From Melampsora larici-populina 98AG31 (taxonomy: Eukaryota > Basidiomycota > Pucciniomycetes > Pucciniales > Melampsoraceae), in the NCBI RefSeq assembly GCF_000204055.1, contig NW_006768781.1, forward strand, positions 337,246-401,245: a DNA stretch of 64,000 nt. Reading direction: 5' to 3'. Position 1 is the first letter of the stretch; each line of letters opens with the position of its first letter. Below are positions 35,369 through 46,386 of this stretch, in pieces. Below the pieces are notes generated by a model, which did no database searches, was not told where the DNA came from, and saw only the letters and a program-made list of their open reading frames with translations. Position numbers and translations under genes: made by a program.

Positions 35369-36883
35369 CACCACAGGAATTAATAAGTTCAAAAACTGAT
35401 TGAGTGAAATTGTGGTGTCTGAGTCCGCAATTCCGCTCAATTGTGGATCTAGTTTACAACTTGTTCACATTATGTTCACAAGTTTTCCTTGAGTTTCCCT
35501 GCTAAGCCTATGTACATATATACACACTACATACCTGTACAAAGGCCCCTTTCAGAACAAAACGTGCCTTTGAGAACATTTTGAGCAAATCTGGTTTTGA
35601 CGACTGAGGAATCTGTGAGCATAGCCAACTCAGGATTGAGAACTTGAAAGGTTGAAGGGTGACCAGTTGATCCAAGCCATTTACAGCTCAAGGGAAACTT
35701 GTTAACTTAATCAACACTCGGATCTCACCGTAAAGCAATAGATTATGGTTGTGACTACGCTGCGGTAGACCGTTTTGAATGCCTACTGTTTTGTAACATT
35801 ATGAGGCGCAACCGTAGTGAAAATCTCACTATTGTACAATGAAACCGTACTGTAATGCACTGAAATAGTGGTCTTAAGGCCAGATTATGGTTCATCACGG
35901 TGAAATTAAAGAAAATTTGAAATTTGTAACTAAATATTACTATTATCTTAACAAAATTGACGAGAAAGGTAAAACAAAAAGGAAATAATAAACTGAAGAC
36001 AAAAGACATTGGCAGTAAACAACATAGAGCCAATAAGAGAGGGAAAAAATGAAGGCAAGTAGAGAAGAGGAATTGGGACTACTTCTTCTCCTTCTTCTTT
36101 TTTCTTGTTCCTCATGTTCTTTGAGATACTTCACCGTGTCCTTGAAATTATCTGTAGGGACTATTCCACACTTGATCCATTCTCGGCAGCCCACCTTCCA
36201 AGTGATGGTATTGGGAAGAATCGATCCTTGCCCAGGTGCAGCAACGTCTGCCGCCAAAGAGAAGGACCGCTCCACACAGCAAGTGGGTGCCAAAGGTAGT
36301 CCCTTGCAATTGATGCCAGTACCAGGAAGGAGTTTTGATGCTTCTGAATAAGTTCAAAAATACCATATCAGTGTCAAATAAAATGATGCAATAGATTATG
36401 AGATGTACCCTCCACCAGTCCAAAGGTATCTCATCAGGCAAGATGCCAAACTTGCCAGATAAATAGTCAGTAAGCCCATTATTGCGTTGAGATGAAAACA
36501 AAAGGAGAAATAGCCTGAAATGGCCTGAAATGGATGGAAAGGGTATGTGGTGAACCAATTTGGTAGATAACCTGTAGTCAACCGTAGTGACTACGGGTTA
36601 CACTTTGGTCACCATAGTCAAACTGTGGCGTAATTGTAGTTTACACCATAACCTCTTTCTCCATTGACACAGTACGGACAAGGGTACCGTAATGTCAGAA
36701 AGGCAATTGAGGTACAGTGCGGGCTGTACCGCACCGTACTGTTTACCGTTATCAAAACGCTAAGGTCCAAGCGTTGACGTAATGTGAACAAGTTGTGAAC
36801 TAGATCCGCAATTGAGCAGAATTGCGGACTCAGGCACCGCAATTTCACTCAATTGGGGTTTGAACTTATGAATTCCCGCAGTG
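35369..36883. mobile_element. 1515-bp CACCAC-family TIR element, TSD TGA, carrying a hAT transposase fragment
   Basis: Left end CACCACAGGAATTAATAAG, right end inverted CACTGCGGGAATTCATAAG, arms about 115 bases. Flanked by TGA at 35366-35368 and 36884-36886. The interior includes a minus-strand hAT C-terminal domain (35943-36558), which may be captured or may show that the family is hAT-derived. Confidence 0.75.
35943..36558 (-). pseudogene. hAT-type transposase C-terminal fragment
   Basis: The minus-strand frames read LTDYLSGKFGILPDEIPLDW and, after a short intron-like gap and frame change, CCVERSFSLAADVAAPGQGS with ILPNTITWKVGCREWIKCGI. This is the hATC dimerisation domain. It ends in a Glu/Arg-rich tail. 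No start or catalytic core. Related in motif, but not closely in sequence, to the fragment at 23670-23915. Confidence 0.75.
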
Positions 36884-36971
36884 TGAGTCTGACCCCGGGT
36901 CAGAGAGTGTAAATTGTTGAGTGTACAAATCTATTGACCCCTTTAGTAGCAGCAAAGTTGTAAAAAGGTCA

Positions 36972-37984
36972 CACCACGGGAATTATCAGCTGTGAAACCT
37001 GATTGAGCAAAGCTGTGGTGTCCGGGTCCGCAAATTTCTTCAATTGAGGATCTTGTTTGCTATAGGTTTGCCATATGTTTGCTAGCTTGCCTTGAGCTGC
37101 CCTTGAGCCGTGTAGAATACAGTATATACACCTCCATATGTATGTAATAGCTCATATTAAGGGGTGTCAAGTTCAAATTTTCACATCAAAAAAAATTAAA
37201 CACAGGAAAGTTTTTACATTTTGACTGTAAAAAAACTTTGCCGAGTTGTTATGATCACTTGTAAACCATGATCAAGACTTTTTGGCTTTTTTGCCTCGGT
37301 TATCCGCTTGGCAAAGAGAAAACTGTTGGTAAGAGGATGAAAGGTTGTGCTTGCATCCACTCTCTAGTCCACCTTTTTCCGAGAGTGAAACAGCCCAGGT
37401 GAGGTCTTTGAATTTGGGTTGTAAACTTACCTGTTTACGTTTTTACAAAAACGGGATTCATAAAAACTTTCCCGTTTTTGTAAAATTTACGTAAATTTAT
37501 GCTACAACGGAAAAGTTTTTTACGGTTTTTGCCGTAAAAAAAATGAACTTGACACCCCCTATTGTATGGATTAAGGGTAACCCTCAAGAGTCCTTTGTTT
37601 GTCTTCCTTACCAATCCAGCTCTGCCTCATAAATAGGATTTATACTCACTAGCCTGAGGGAGGTTGAATATGAAACAAGTTATTGTGAATGATCCACATG
37701 ATCTTGAGTGGTCTGAGGATATTGAAAGGAAAACAGTGCATAAAGGAAGCACAAAGGAAGGTATGATCAAGAGCTTTATGTATTACATCCATATGTAAAT
37801 ACTTTTTACATATGTAGGTGTATATACTGTATTCTAGAGTCTAGACGACTCGAGGGCGGTTTGAGGCAAACTAGCAAACATATGGCAAACCTATGGCAAA
37901 CAAGATCTGTTATTGAAGAAAGTGGTGGACCCGGACACCGCGGCTTTTCTCAATCGGGTTTCACACCTGATAATTCCTGCGGTG
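36972..37984. mobile_element. 1013-bp CACCAC-family TIR element, TSD TCA
   Basis: Left end CACCACGGGAATTATCAG, right end inverted CACCGCAGGAATTATCAG; the arms match over about 170 bases, including CATATGTTTGCTAG. Flanked by TCA at 36969-36971 and 37985-37987. Its centre holds a second, nested inverted structure (37160-37560). No ORF. Confidence 0.8.
37160..37560. mobile_element. Nested ~400-bp MITE inside the 36972-37984 element
   Basis: Ends AGGGGTGTCAAGTTCA and inverse (AGGGGGTGTCAAGTTCA), with TTTTTACGG-type repeats inside. It sits in the middle of another TIR element, so it inserted later or the two are one composite. The flanking duplication is unclear (TATTA versus ATTGTA). Confidence 0.5.
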
Positions 37985-38108
37985 TCAAAAAAGTCAAAGA
38001 TTATGTTTATCTTGATCAAGAAAACACATCTACATTGTTCACTGACACTCTTGTTGTATGCATTGGTGTAAAACTTTTCATCTTGCCTGATGTGACCGGC
38101 AGACGTAG

Positions 38109-38492
38109 CAACCCTGGGCCAGCAACGCAGGTGTTGCGTGTTGCGCTGCGCCTGCGTTGCGGTTTTTCTGACCGCAGCGCAACATAGAATCAAATTCTAG
38201 GTTGCGGCCTGACCCGCAGCGCAACATCATTTGTCAAATCGATGGATTTTTTGGGCCGCAACAACATTTGTTGCGTTGCTGCCCAAAAAAAATCACAGTT
38301 CGGCGTTTTTTTGGTGCTGTTGCGCCTGTTGCGTTGCGCGACGGTCAAGGCGCCGCGCAACCTGACCTCACCTTTTGTTGTTGCGGTACTTACCGCAGCG
38401 CAGCATGTAATGCAGGTTTGTGCTGCGTGTTGCGGAGCAACGCACCAAAAAACACTCGTGTTGCGGTGCGTTGCGTTGCTGGCACAGGGTTG
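38109..38492. mobile_element. 384-bp GC-rich MITE with 7-bp target duplication GACGTAG
   Basis: Ends CAACCCTGGGCCAGCAACGC and inverted CAACCCTGTGCCAGCAACGC. The interior is built from GTTGCG/CGCAAC repeats (38125-38480). Flanked by GACGTAG at 38102-38108 and 38493-38499. Composition is strikingly GC-rich against the AT-rich surroundings. Non-coding. Confidence 0.85.
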
Positions 38493-38499
38493 GACGTAG

Positions 38500-40091
38500 T
38501 GTGAATATTGCCGGTGGATGCAGTCACCTTTCCGGGCTCGTCAAATCATAAATGTTATGCTATATGGATGTGTTATTTCTATTTGAGAACCTTCCTGGTG
38601 ATGAAGTGCCAAATTTTAAGGTTCTGTTAAGTGAGACCATGGCTCTGTGCTTGAGACGGGATGACCCATTGTCTTAGCAAAATCCCAAATGACCGTTGCT
38701 CGCAGTGATATAGGCCAAGTGAGCATCAAGATCATCATCTGGTATGGCTTCATGTTGAAGAGATTCATGCGAGTTGTTTGATGCTTGATCTGATAACCTG
38801 TTGGTTGTGATTATGGAGAGGCCATAGTGGAGATCACAAAAAAGGTGAAAACCGCAAAGATGTGGATATCTACTTTGTCTTTCTGAAACAAAGTAGATAT
38901 AAAATTTTGAACTAAAACATGTAGCATTGCATTGGAGCCAACAAAGGAACATTACTTTTTCTGCACAATGCTTCTAAAAATGTATGTATTGCTTACGTGT
39001 TTTCCTTTGTATCTTCTTCTGAGGTTCTATTCATTGAAAAGAATAGCAATCTTGTGCCTTCCCTTGGCCCGTCTGAGGATATTTCTCTGAACATTGGTTA
39101 CATATCTAGATCTGAGTCCAGATTTTGATTGATGAAATCCTGCATTTGATACACCTGATTCAAATGTTTCCCATGGAGCTCAGGAACTATCAATTAATCA
39201 GGCACTTTGGTTTGTGTTTTTGCAACGCTTCACCAAAAACCCCTGGCTGTTGGAGAAAAGGAAACACGCTGGGTGTTTCAGCGTACAGCTACAAATTTTG
39301 TTCAGGATCCACCAATAACGCAAAAGGACATGCAAATTAGATGACGGGTTGGGGAGGTCGTTGAGAGTTTTCTCGTTGGCTGTAGTAGCCCACGCCCCGG
39401 TTTATTGCTGCGATGTGTTGTTGCAGGAATGTGTTACATTTGAAGGCCTTTGGTCCTTGTACGATAGTTGTGGGAGTGGTAAGGAATGGTTCGAAAAAAG
39501 TCGCAAAAAGTGCGCCACCACACCGGCTTAGCTTACACGCGGGCCGCTTCTCATTTCTAACCATGTGTACAATACATGACTGAATTCTTCGGGATCGTTT
39601 ATCAACCTGAGTTAGCCTGAGTTGCACCGTTATGATCTAGCGGAAGACAGATTTTACTCTAACTTTGTAACCAAGTCCAATCCTTCCTCGCACATTTCGC
39701 GTTTCATCCATTCTTTTTTCGATTCGGCATCCAGCTTGCGAGTTTGCCTGCTTTTGTTCTTTTCAGGGCCTGATAGGGTCTGGTAATGACCTGTGAAGGG
39801 TCAGAAAGTAGCAGAATGTACGCAAATTGCTTGTCGGCTTGATGAGGGGGCTGTGGCTTCACCGGTGGGGGCGCGGCCCTGCAAAACATTTGAGCCACAA
39901 TCGGTTCCGATGGGGCAAGAACTGGCAAGAATGCTCAGCGCCACTTAGTTTTGTGCAAAAAAAATTGAAACCCCTTTATAAAGCATATCTTTTCCGCACA
40001 CAACAACACTCACCAGGCTCCAAAAGTTTTTAAGCTCCATTCCCATCACAAGTCTCAACTGCACAATACCATTTTTATTTACCTCGCCAAC
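38500..40091. other. Intergenic; no gene supported
   Basis: Short frames (for example 39337-39627 minus) show no family features. The last 120 bases are the promoter of the secreted protein gene at 40092. Confidence 0.4.
39977..39982 (+). promoter_or_regulatory. TATA box-like TATAAA upstream of the secreted protein gene
   Basis: TATAAA within CCCCTTTATAAAGC lies 110 bases before the ATG at 40092, a plausible position for a fungal core promoter with a leader of about 80 bases. The sequence match is the only evidence. Confidence 0.4.
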
Positions 40092-40912
40092 ATGAATTTC
40101 TCCACTCGCCACTACGTTATGATTATATTTGTCGTTCTAAACCTGGTCAATCAAGGTGCCACTCAAGACGGCTCGGGTGTCGTGTGTGCATGGTCCTTCA
40201 GCAAGAACGTCGATACCAACCGGTCCGGTAAGTAAAACGTTTCTCCCAGGGATCATGAACCCAACAAAAATTCACCTGTGTCAAAATTGTGATCGTGTCA
40301 CATTGTGCTGACATGCATGTCTTGACCTGGAATGATTAGTTTGCAGTGACGGCATTTATAGATACGTCTTTGCCAATGATTCATGTCACCGCACTAGTAA
40401 GCAATTCTTCACTACATAGACTTCGTCGCTCTTCAACTAGCAACGAGCCCAAACTGACGCTAGGTGAACTACACCAGAGCCAAGTGAACCTACTGCGGGC
40501 GTTGATTGTAAGACGCCCCCTCCCGAGAACGACCCCACCGACGGCGTCACGTGCGACTGGTATGACCTTGTGCATAACAAAAAGGATTGGACTCGTGATT
40601 ACTATAGTGAGTAGACAAAATCTTGCAGATATCAGACAGTGGATGTATATACCGATGCTGATATTCCACCACTTGTTATGCGTGCGACTTTGTATGACCA
40701 AGCTTGTACACAACTCCCTGCAGACGACACCCAGTCAGAAGGATCGTATTTTTGTGGAAGTATGAATAACATTGAACGTGAGTCCACTCCGAATATTTCT
40801 CAATCAATGTAAATAAGTTGTCCTCAACTGTCATTATCTTATAACTTGTAACCGTTTAGATTGTTACGGTAGCTACATCTCCAAGGAAAAACTACCATCG
40901 GTAATCAATTAA
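40092..40912 (+). CDS. Secreted cysteine-rich protein (effector candidate), five exons
   Basis: Model: join(40092..40227, 40340..40396, 40478..40594, 40640..40777, 40860..40912), 166 aa. Signal peptide residues 1-25 (MNFSTRHYVMIIFVVLNLVN then QGATQ). The mature chain has eight cysteines (CAWSF, VCSDG, SCHRT, DCKTP, TCDWYD, ACTQL, FCGS, HCYGS) and an acidic Pro-rich linker. Introns 1, 2 and 4 have clear GT-AG ends and keep frame. Intron 3 (45 bases) is less certain: a donor at 40608 is an alternative but would give a 33-base intron. No known family. It resembles rust small secreted proteins in size and cysteine content; a role at the host interface is inference. Confidence 0.65.
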
Positions 40913-41908
40913 AGATGATTGCAATCCCACAAATACAAGCCGACTGTTGAAAAGACAGGACAACTCTTTGGACGTCTGCTATTACCGTTTCTACAAGTCA
41001 AGAATGGCTAACTAACCTCACGATCTCATGTTAGAAGAATAGCTTGTTGTGTTGTGCTCTTGGGTCTCTCTTTGCTTTTAGTTGTGCTCTCAATTTCAAA
41101 TAGTACAAATATGACGCAGTTACCAAGACGTGAATATATCTTTGAATTTTTAACTTGACCGCAACTTGGAAACAGTCCAGTGGCTGAAGTGGATGCATTG
41201 CAATCAGGTGCTGTTGTTGTTTCTACTCGAGAAAGGAAACCTGGCGACTGATTTGATTGGAGAAGAGCTTCCAACCAGTCAAAAGTGCTATGAAGCGCAG
41301 ATCAAATGTGTTTGGCAACGAAGTTGAAGCTGGTCAAGGGTTAAACTCGAAGCGTCCGAGACGCAGCGTGGAGGCAGGGTGTGAGAGGCGAAAGCGCCTC
41401 GCGAACCTGTTTTTGGCGTCGATAACTGTTTTCAAGGTTGGAAGCACATGGGAGTTATGTAGCTTAAAGTTTTTTTCAACCCAAATCTGAAAAGATGTTC
41501 AAAACTTACAGGACATGTTATTTAAGATGTTTGGAACAGTGAATTATAGCCTCCTAGCCAATATGGATCAGTTTGACTTGGGAGGCCTTCCAGTTTTCAA
41601 AATCTAGCATCTCAGTTTTGCTATTTTTAAACTGAACTATTGAATAAAGAACAATTTTTGATAAGACATTCACAATGCACATACACCAAATTCAATCACA
41701 ATAAGGTCATTCGTAAGGCTTGCTTCACGCGTACAAATGATCAATAATATATTGGAAACACATATAACATATAGCTTCTCTTCATCTTACAATTCATGAT
41801 AGTCAATCAAACCAAATCAATCCTTCTTGTCCAATTTGAACCCTCTAAGATAAAATACATAGAAATAAATAGTCTACTTTATAAATAAAACTACCCAAAG
41901 AAATTCTG
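40913..41908. other. Intergenic between convergent genes; no gene supported
   Basis: It contains 3' flanks of the plus-strand secreted protein and the minus-strand glucoamylase. A GC-richer patch at 41260-41420 has a short plus-strand frame without family features. Confidence 0.4.
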
Positions 41909-44169
41909 CTAATTTGGGGCTTTACCGTCTCTAGCATCAATCGCAGTCAGGAATGAAGCGTAACTCCAAGTAAGCTCTCTAGCACCTGACGATCCAAAAA
42001 TAATTGAAAGAGGCGGAACTTCAGTATCTCAAAACCAAGCAGTTGAACTCATTAGACCCTAACAATAACTGACCTCTCATCATTCCAGTCTCTCGATGAA
42101 TTTGTTCACTCATCTTAGATCCCAATGATCCATACCCTCCTTTCGGTCCATGTGCTCCACCACCTGCCCATTTCATACTAACATCTTCTAAAAACGTATC
42201 AGCCCATTGCTTAATTCCTTTGACCAATTTCGTAAACATCTCAGAACCACGAGAAATCACTAATGGTGTATTTTCAGGTATTTCTAAATCACTTATGAAT
42301 CTTTGGAAAAATGTTAAACTGATAGGTGTGATGGTGATTGAACCGGTTTTTTTGAAGTGATGGGCTGTTAGGTAAAGTGTCTCGGCAACAGTGTTTGTGC
42401 AGAGGAACCAAGGATGACCGACTGAGCTTCCCTTGCCATCGTAATTGTCCTCCTGTGAGAGATGAAGAATATAGGCAATGGAGGAGAAAGAGGATGATGA
42501 AGTTAGAACACCACATCGATAGTCAAACAAATAAATAAGTGTTTCAAAAGAAGTACCGGATATCTTCCAATAGCGATTCCGTCCAATTTGCTTTGTTGAC
42601 TATTGATTTTATACACGGCTGAAAAGACATCTACCAAGCGATCCAAGGTCGCAAGACTACGGTCCGACCACGGGGACCAAGGTCCATCAAGATCATGTCT
42701 AGCAGTATGATTAATAGCAAGTAAGACGGCCGTATCCGTTTGGAATGGTTTAGGTTGACCATCTAGTCTATCCAAAGTAGGAAGTATATGTGGCTTGTTG
42801 AGTACTTGATCACTTATCAATCGTAGACAATCCTCAATGATCTTACTATTCCCTGCGCCGGATATACCAAAGGTTCCATCTGGTTTCTTGGCTTGTGTAT
42901 CTACTTCTTCACAACCTGGCCCTCCTTCACGTTTACCTACTCCTTCGGGATTCCAAAACTCTTCAAGTCTTGTATCCATCTCGACCAGCGTGTTGCGGTA
43001 TTTGTGGAGTATAGTTTCGTCAGCTGGTTGAAAATAAGGTCGCGAAGAAACAAAATCGAGCATGTCTTGAACCGCTCTTCGCTGAACCATCAAAGTATAA
43101 AAGTGACCTCCGTTGGTAGCTTTGACTTCTTCCCATAAATCAAACTAATTATGCAAGAATGAAACAGATAGTCAGTTTTTTTGAAAAATGGCCTTTTTGT
43201 CTGGTAAAGCATTCACTGACCGTTGGGAGGCGCCAGGTTTCACAGACATGATTAATGTCCATGCTAATAAAAGAGTTGGGATCGCCTTTCGAATACAAGG
43301 TGGACTCGATGAACTTCAACCCTTCGATCTGGGCTTGCTGATCAGTATGAGTTTCGACGAGATGCTTTGCATATCGAATCAAAGTTGAAGCGCGAATAGC
43401 AGGGCCGTCCTACTCATCAGTATGAAGAAGTAAAACATTGAATCAGACTAATGAAGTATATAATGACGATCAGATTATATACAATCCAGCTGAAACCCAA
43501 AGAAAGAAGCTGAGAACCAACATTTTGAGGTCGACCCCAAGTTGCTTCAAATGGAGTTCCATTGACCAGAAATTTAGGTTCACCTAATCCACCATTCCAA
43601 GGAGACCCCGAAGGATTATCTAAGAATTGTAATTTCCGATTCATGATAATAAATCCTTTAATCAAATCATCAAGACGATTGAAATCTTCATTTTCTAATC
43701 CGATCAATTCACCCATTTCAACTTCTTCTAATTTTCTTAAAATCGTTCTTAAACATAAACTTCCATCACGAGTCCATTGAAAAAAATAATTTTCATTCTC
43801 GTTTTCTGGATCTAAATAAGAACCTGGTCTAGATGGTGATGCGATCATACATCCAGTAGAAGTACCTGTTGCATTCTTACCATCAGGTCCAAAAGCAGCC
43901 ACGATGCTAGTAAGCGCAAATAGTTTTTGATAATGAATCCATCCGTCTAATCCTAACTTTGGCTCCTTTTCCTTTGAGTTTTGTTGACCACGACTAACGA
44001 AAGGAAAAGCTTTTGATGGTGAGAAATTCGAAAAATGACGCGATAACCATAGACCAGCAACGCTTAAAGCGGCAGTGGAGGCGACAAGTGCAACGACCTG
44101 TTGATGAGACGGATTACCACTTCGAGATGGAAGTCGCTTCAAGAATGCTGATGAGTTTATGATGGTCAT
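41909..44169 (-). CDS. GH15 glucoamylase with N-terminal membrane anchor, five exons
   Basis: Model: complement of join(41909..42018, 42074..42452, 42557..43144, 43221..43409, 43522..44169), 637 aa; four GT-AG introns keep frame. Glucoamylase releases glucose from non-reducing ends of starch or glycogen. Motifs: YFFQWTRDGSL, FEATWGRPQNDGPAIRA, ETWRLPTFDLWEEV with the general acid at Glu284, GHFYTLMVQRRA, GRYPEDNYDGKG, GHPWFLCTNTVAETLY, and ARELTWSYASFLTAIDAR at the end; the general base is probably the Glu of MSEQIHRETG. Residues 24-47 (QQVVALVASTAALSVAGLWL) form one transmembrane segment without a cleavage site, suggesting a type II membrane protein rather than a freely secreted enzyme. No starch-binding domain follows the catalytic domain. 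Confidence 0.9.
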
Positions 44170-45041
44170 GATTATAGTTTTGATGAAGGTTTGAAGTATT
44201 CCAAGTGAAGGGTTGAACTTGAGTTAAGTTGAAAGTCAACCAGATTTACCAAACCACCTTTACTGGCTTTTACCCCAATCAAACTCTTAATCCTCACAAC
44301 CACACAACCGTCAACAATTATCATCTTCAACTTGAGACTAACATACCAACACCACTCTGCATACTAAAAAGCAACTCAACTTGAAGACAATTACATGAGC
44401 TCATCACAGAAAATTCACTCCTGGAGTCCCACATTTTCTTTACCAGATGTCTGAACTTCATCAAGGTCATACCGGACTGATGGCTGGTCCTGATGAGTCC
44501 CGCTATTATGTTTCTCAAAGTGGATTGGGATCTCTGGAAAGATGAAGTCTCTTTAGGATTGGGTGTGATTTGATCCTCACTCATACAATTCAACCTTTGG
44601 GTTAAAGATAGGTGTGAAAAGATGACAAATACTCTCTTCTTCTATGATACCACTGCCAAATTATGCCCACAAGTATATTAGGGTACATTTGATTGCGATT
44701 GTAAGAATAAACTGATTGTTTGGAAAGCAAAAAGAGATCAGGTGAATGCACAATAGTAGCGAACACAGTCCTGACGTTGAGATGAGTTTATCTTTGGGAT
44801 AGGCCTTGTATGTTTTCCAATGTGATCAATCCCAGAAGATAGAGAATGATTGAAATCACTAAAATAAAGATACCAATATGGATAAGAGATACATATGAGC
44901 CTCCAATTCTGAAAGACTTACCTATCAATTCCAACCTAAAGCTCAACATTTTCTTTCAACACAACCCTTCAAAGAATCAACCCCAAATCCAGACCTCATA
45001 GATATTGGAAGACAGAAAGAAAATCACTTCAAACAAAACCC
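44170..45041. other. Intergenic; no gene seen
   Basis: Holds the promoter of the glucoamylase gene and the 3' flank of the xRRM-like gene. No coding or repeat structure recognised. Confidence 0.4.
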
Positions 45042-45937
45042 TTAGTAATACAGATATAAAGGAATCTTTTCCCAATAAATTTCTTCTCTTCTACCGCTTA
45101 ATATAGTTCCTTTCAACCTCGAAAAATTATAAACAGTTTCATCTTTTTCTAATAAAACATGTGAACAATTTGTTTTTAAGAATTGATTTAAACATGATAA
45201 AAACTTTTGAGATGTTTTATTATTACAGAGTCGTATATGACACTAAAATTCAAAACCATATCAAGAAGTAAGTCAGTTCAATAGCTCAGCAAAAAAAAAT
45301 AGAGTTGTTTCATGGAAACCAATTCTTCATTTTCGAATACTAGACTTACATTATCAAGTCCTTTTTGTAAATCAACGTATTTCACCAAATCATTTATCTT
45401 CTTCTCAGAAATTGAATCACCTAATAAAATGTCATCATTCGTTTTACCAATTTTTAAAATGATAGAAATCAGTTCAAGAACTTGAAGTTTATTAAATCTA
45501 ACTTCTGGTAAACCTGTAAGCCAAACAATACAACCGATAGGAAATAAATTCTCTTTAACCCTTTTTTGATCGTAATAACCTGATGGATATGTACGAGATG
45601 ATTTGTAGATGGATCTAGGATAAACTTGTTGATCGGATTGCAAAGGGCGATTAGCTCTTGATGAATATGTTGTTTCATTCTTGAATTGAGTAGTGTTTCT
45701 TGAACCCGTCGACTGCTCTGATGATATTCCAGTCTCAATTTGGACATTTACTTCGATTTGAACTGATTTTATAGGTTCGAAAGCTCCAGCGAGTGTCGAT
45801 ACATCGGTGGAAAGTGGAAGTCGATCTAAGCATGGGCGATCGACGTTTTGCTGAGAGTTTGATATGATGGTACTAGAATTTTTTTGATTCTTTGCTTTTT
45901 GACGAAGTGCCACAGCTCTAGGAACAAGACTAGCCAT
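45042..45937 (-). CDS. Small protein with C-terminal xRRM-like RNA-binding domain, two exons
   Basis: Model: complement of join(45042..45242, 45350..45937), 262 aa, intron 45243-45349 (107 bases, GTAAGT donor, phase 0). Residues 1-125 are polar and disordered. Residues about 130-262 resemble the atypical RRM of LARP7/Pof8 proteins: a strand GCIVWLTGLPEVRF, then LVKYVDLQKGLDNCHIRLCN spanning the splice site (compare the xRRM pattern V-x-YVDF-x-x-G-x-x-x-YVRF), and a C-terminal LKGTILSGRREEIYWEKI that resembles the LL-x-GEEE-x-YW-x-KI helix. No La motif is visible in the protein. If correct, it would bind a structured RNA such as telomerase or U6 RNA. The family call is by eye; an unrelated RRM is possible. 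Confidence 0.5.
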
Positions 45938-46386
45938 GAATTAGGATTGATAGACGTGTGCGAAGGACTATTTCTCGATTCGACATCTTGGTATGGATCG
46001 CAACCTCACTCAACTTCGATCAACTCACTCTCTGCTTCCTCACATGGTAAGTCCGAGCTTGGCCAGGGTGGCCCGGCCCCGGTGATGCTGATAGGTTGTG
46101 TCAAAAGTCATGGGCATCAGACTTTCAAGACTTGTGTACTCCCAAAGTTTCTACAAGATGTGAAGTGGGATAAATTAAAGAGGCGTAATATTAGAGTATA
46201 GGTAAGCTGTGAATCATTGCAATGCAAATAATCAAGATAGATCATGATGGTGCAGTAAAAGTGGTTCCAACCATTACATTACTTACAATCTATTTCTGAA
46301 GCCAATGACTGATATCAAGATATGTAGATACAAAAGTGCTGGAAAGATACGTAAGATTAATGAAAATTGACTGTGGAGGTTTTAAA
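45938..46386. other. Intergenic; no gene supported
   Basis: 450 bases between two minus-strand genes, holding the promoter of the xRRM-like gene and the 3' flank of UTP22. A short plus-strand frame (45884-46201) overlaps the coding start of the minus gene and is a shadow. Confidence 0.4.

Noticed and set aside
38109..38492. GC-rich repeat block considered as a CRISPR-like or satellite array
   Set aside because: Inverted ends and a 7-bp target duplication show a MITE; the internal repeats have no regular spacer structure.
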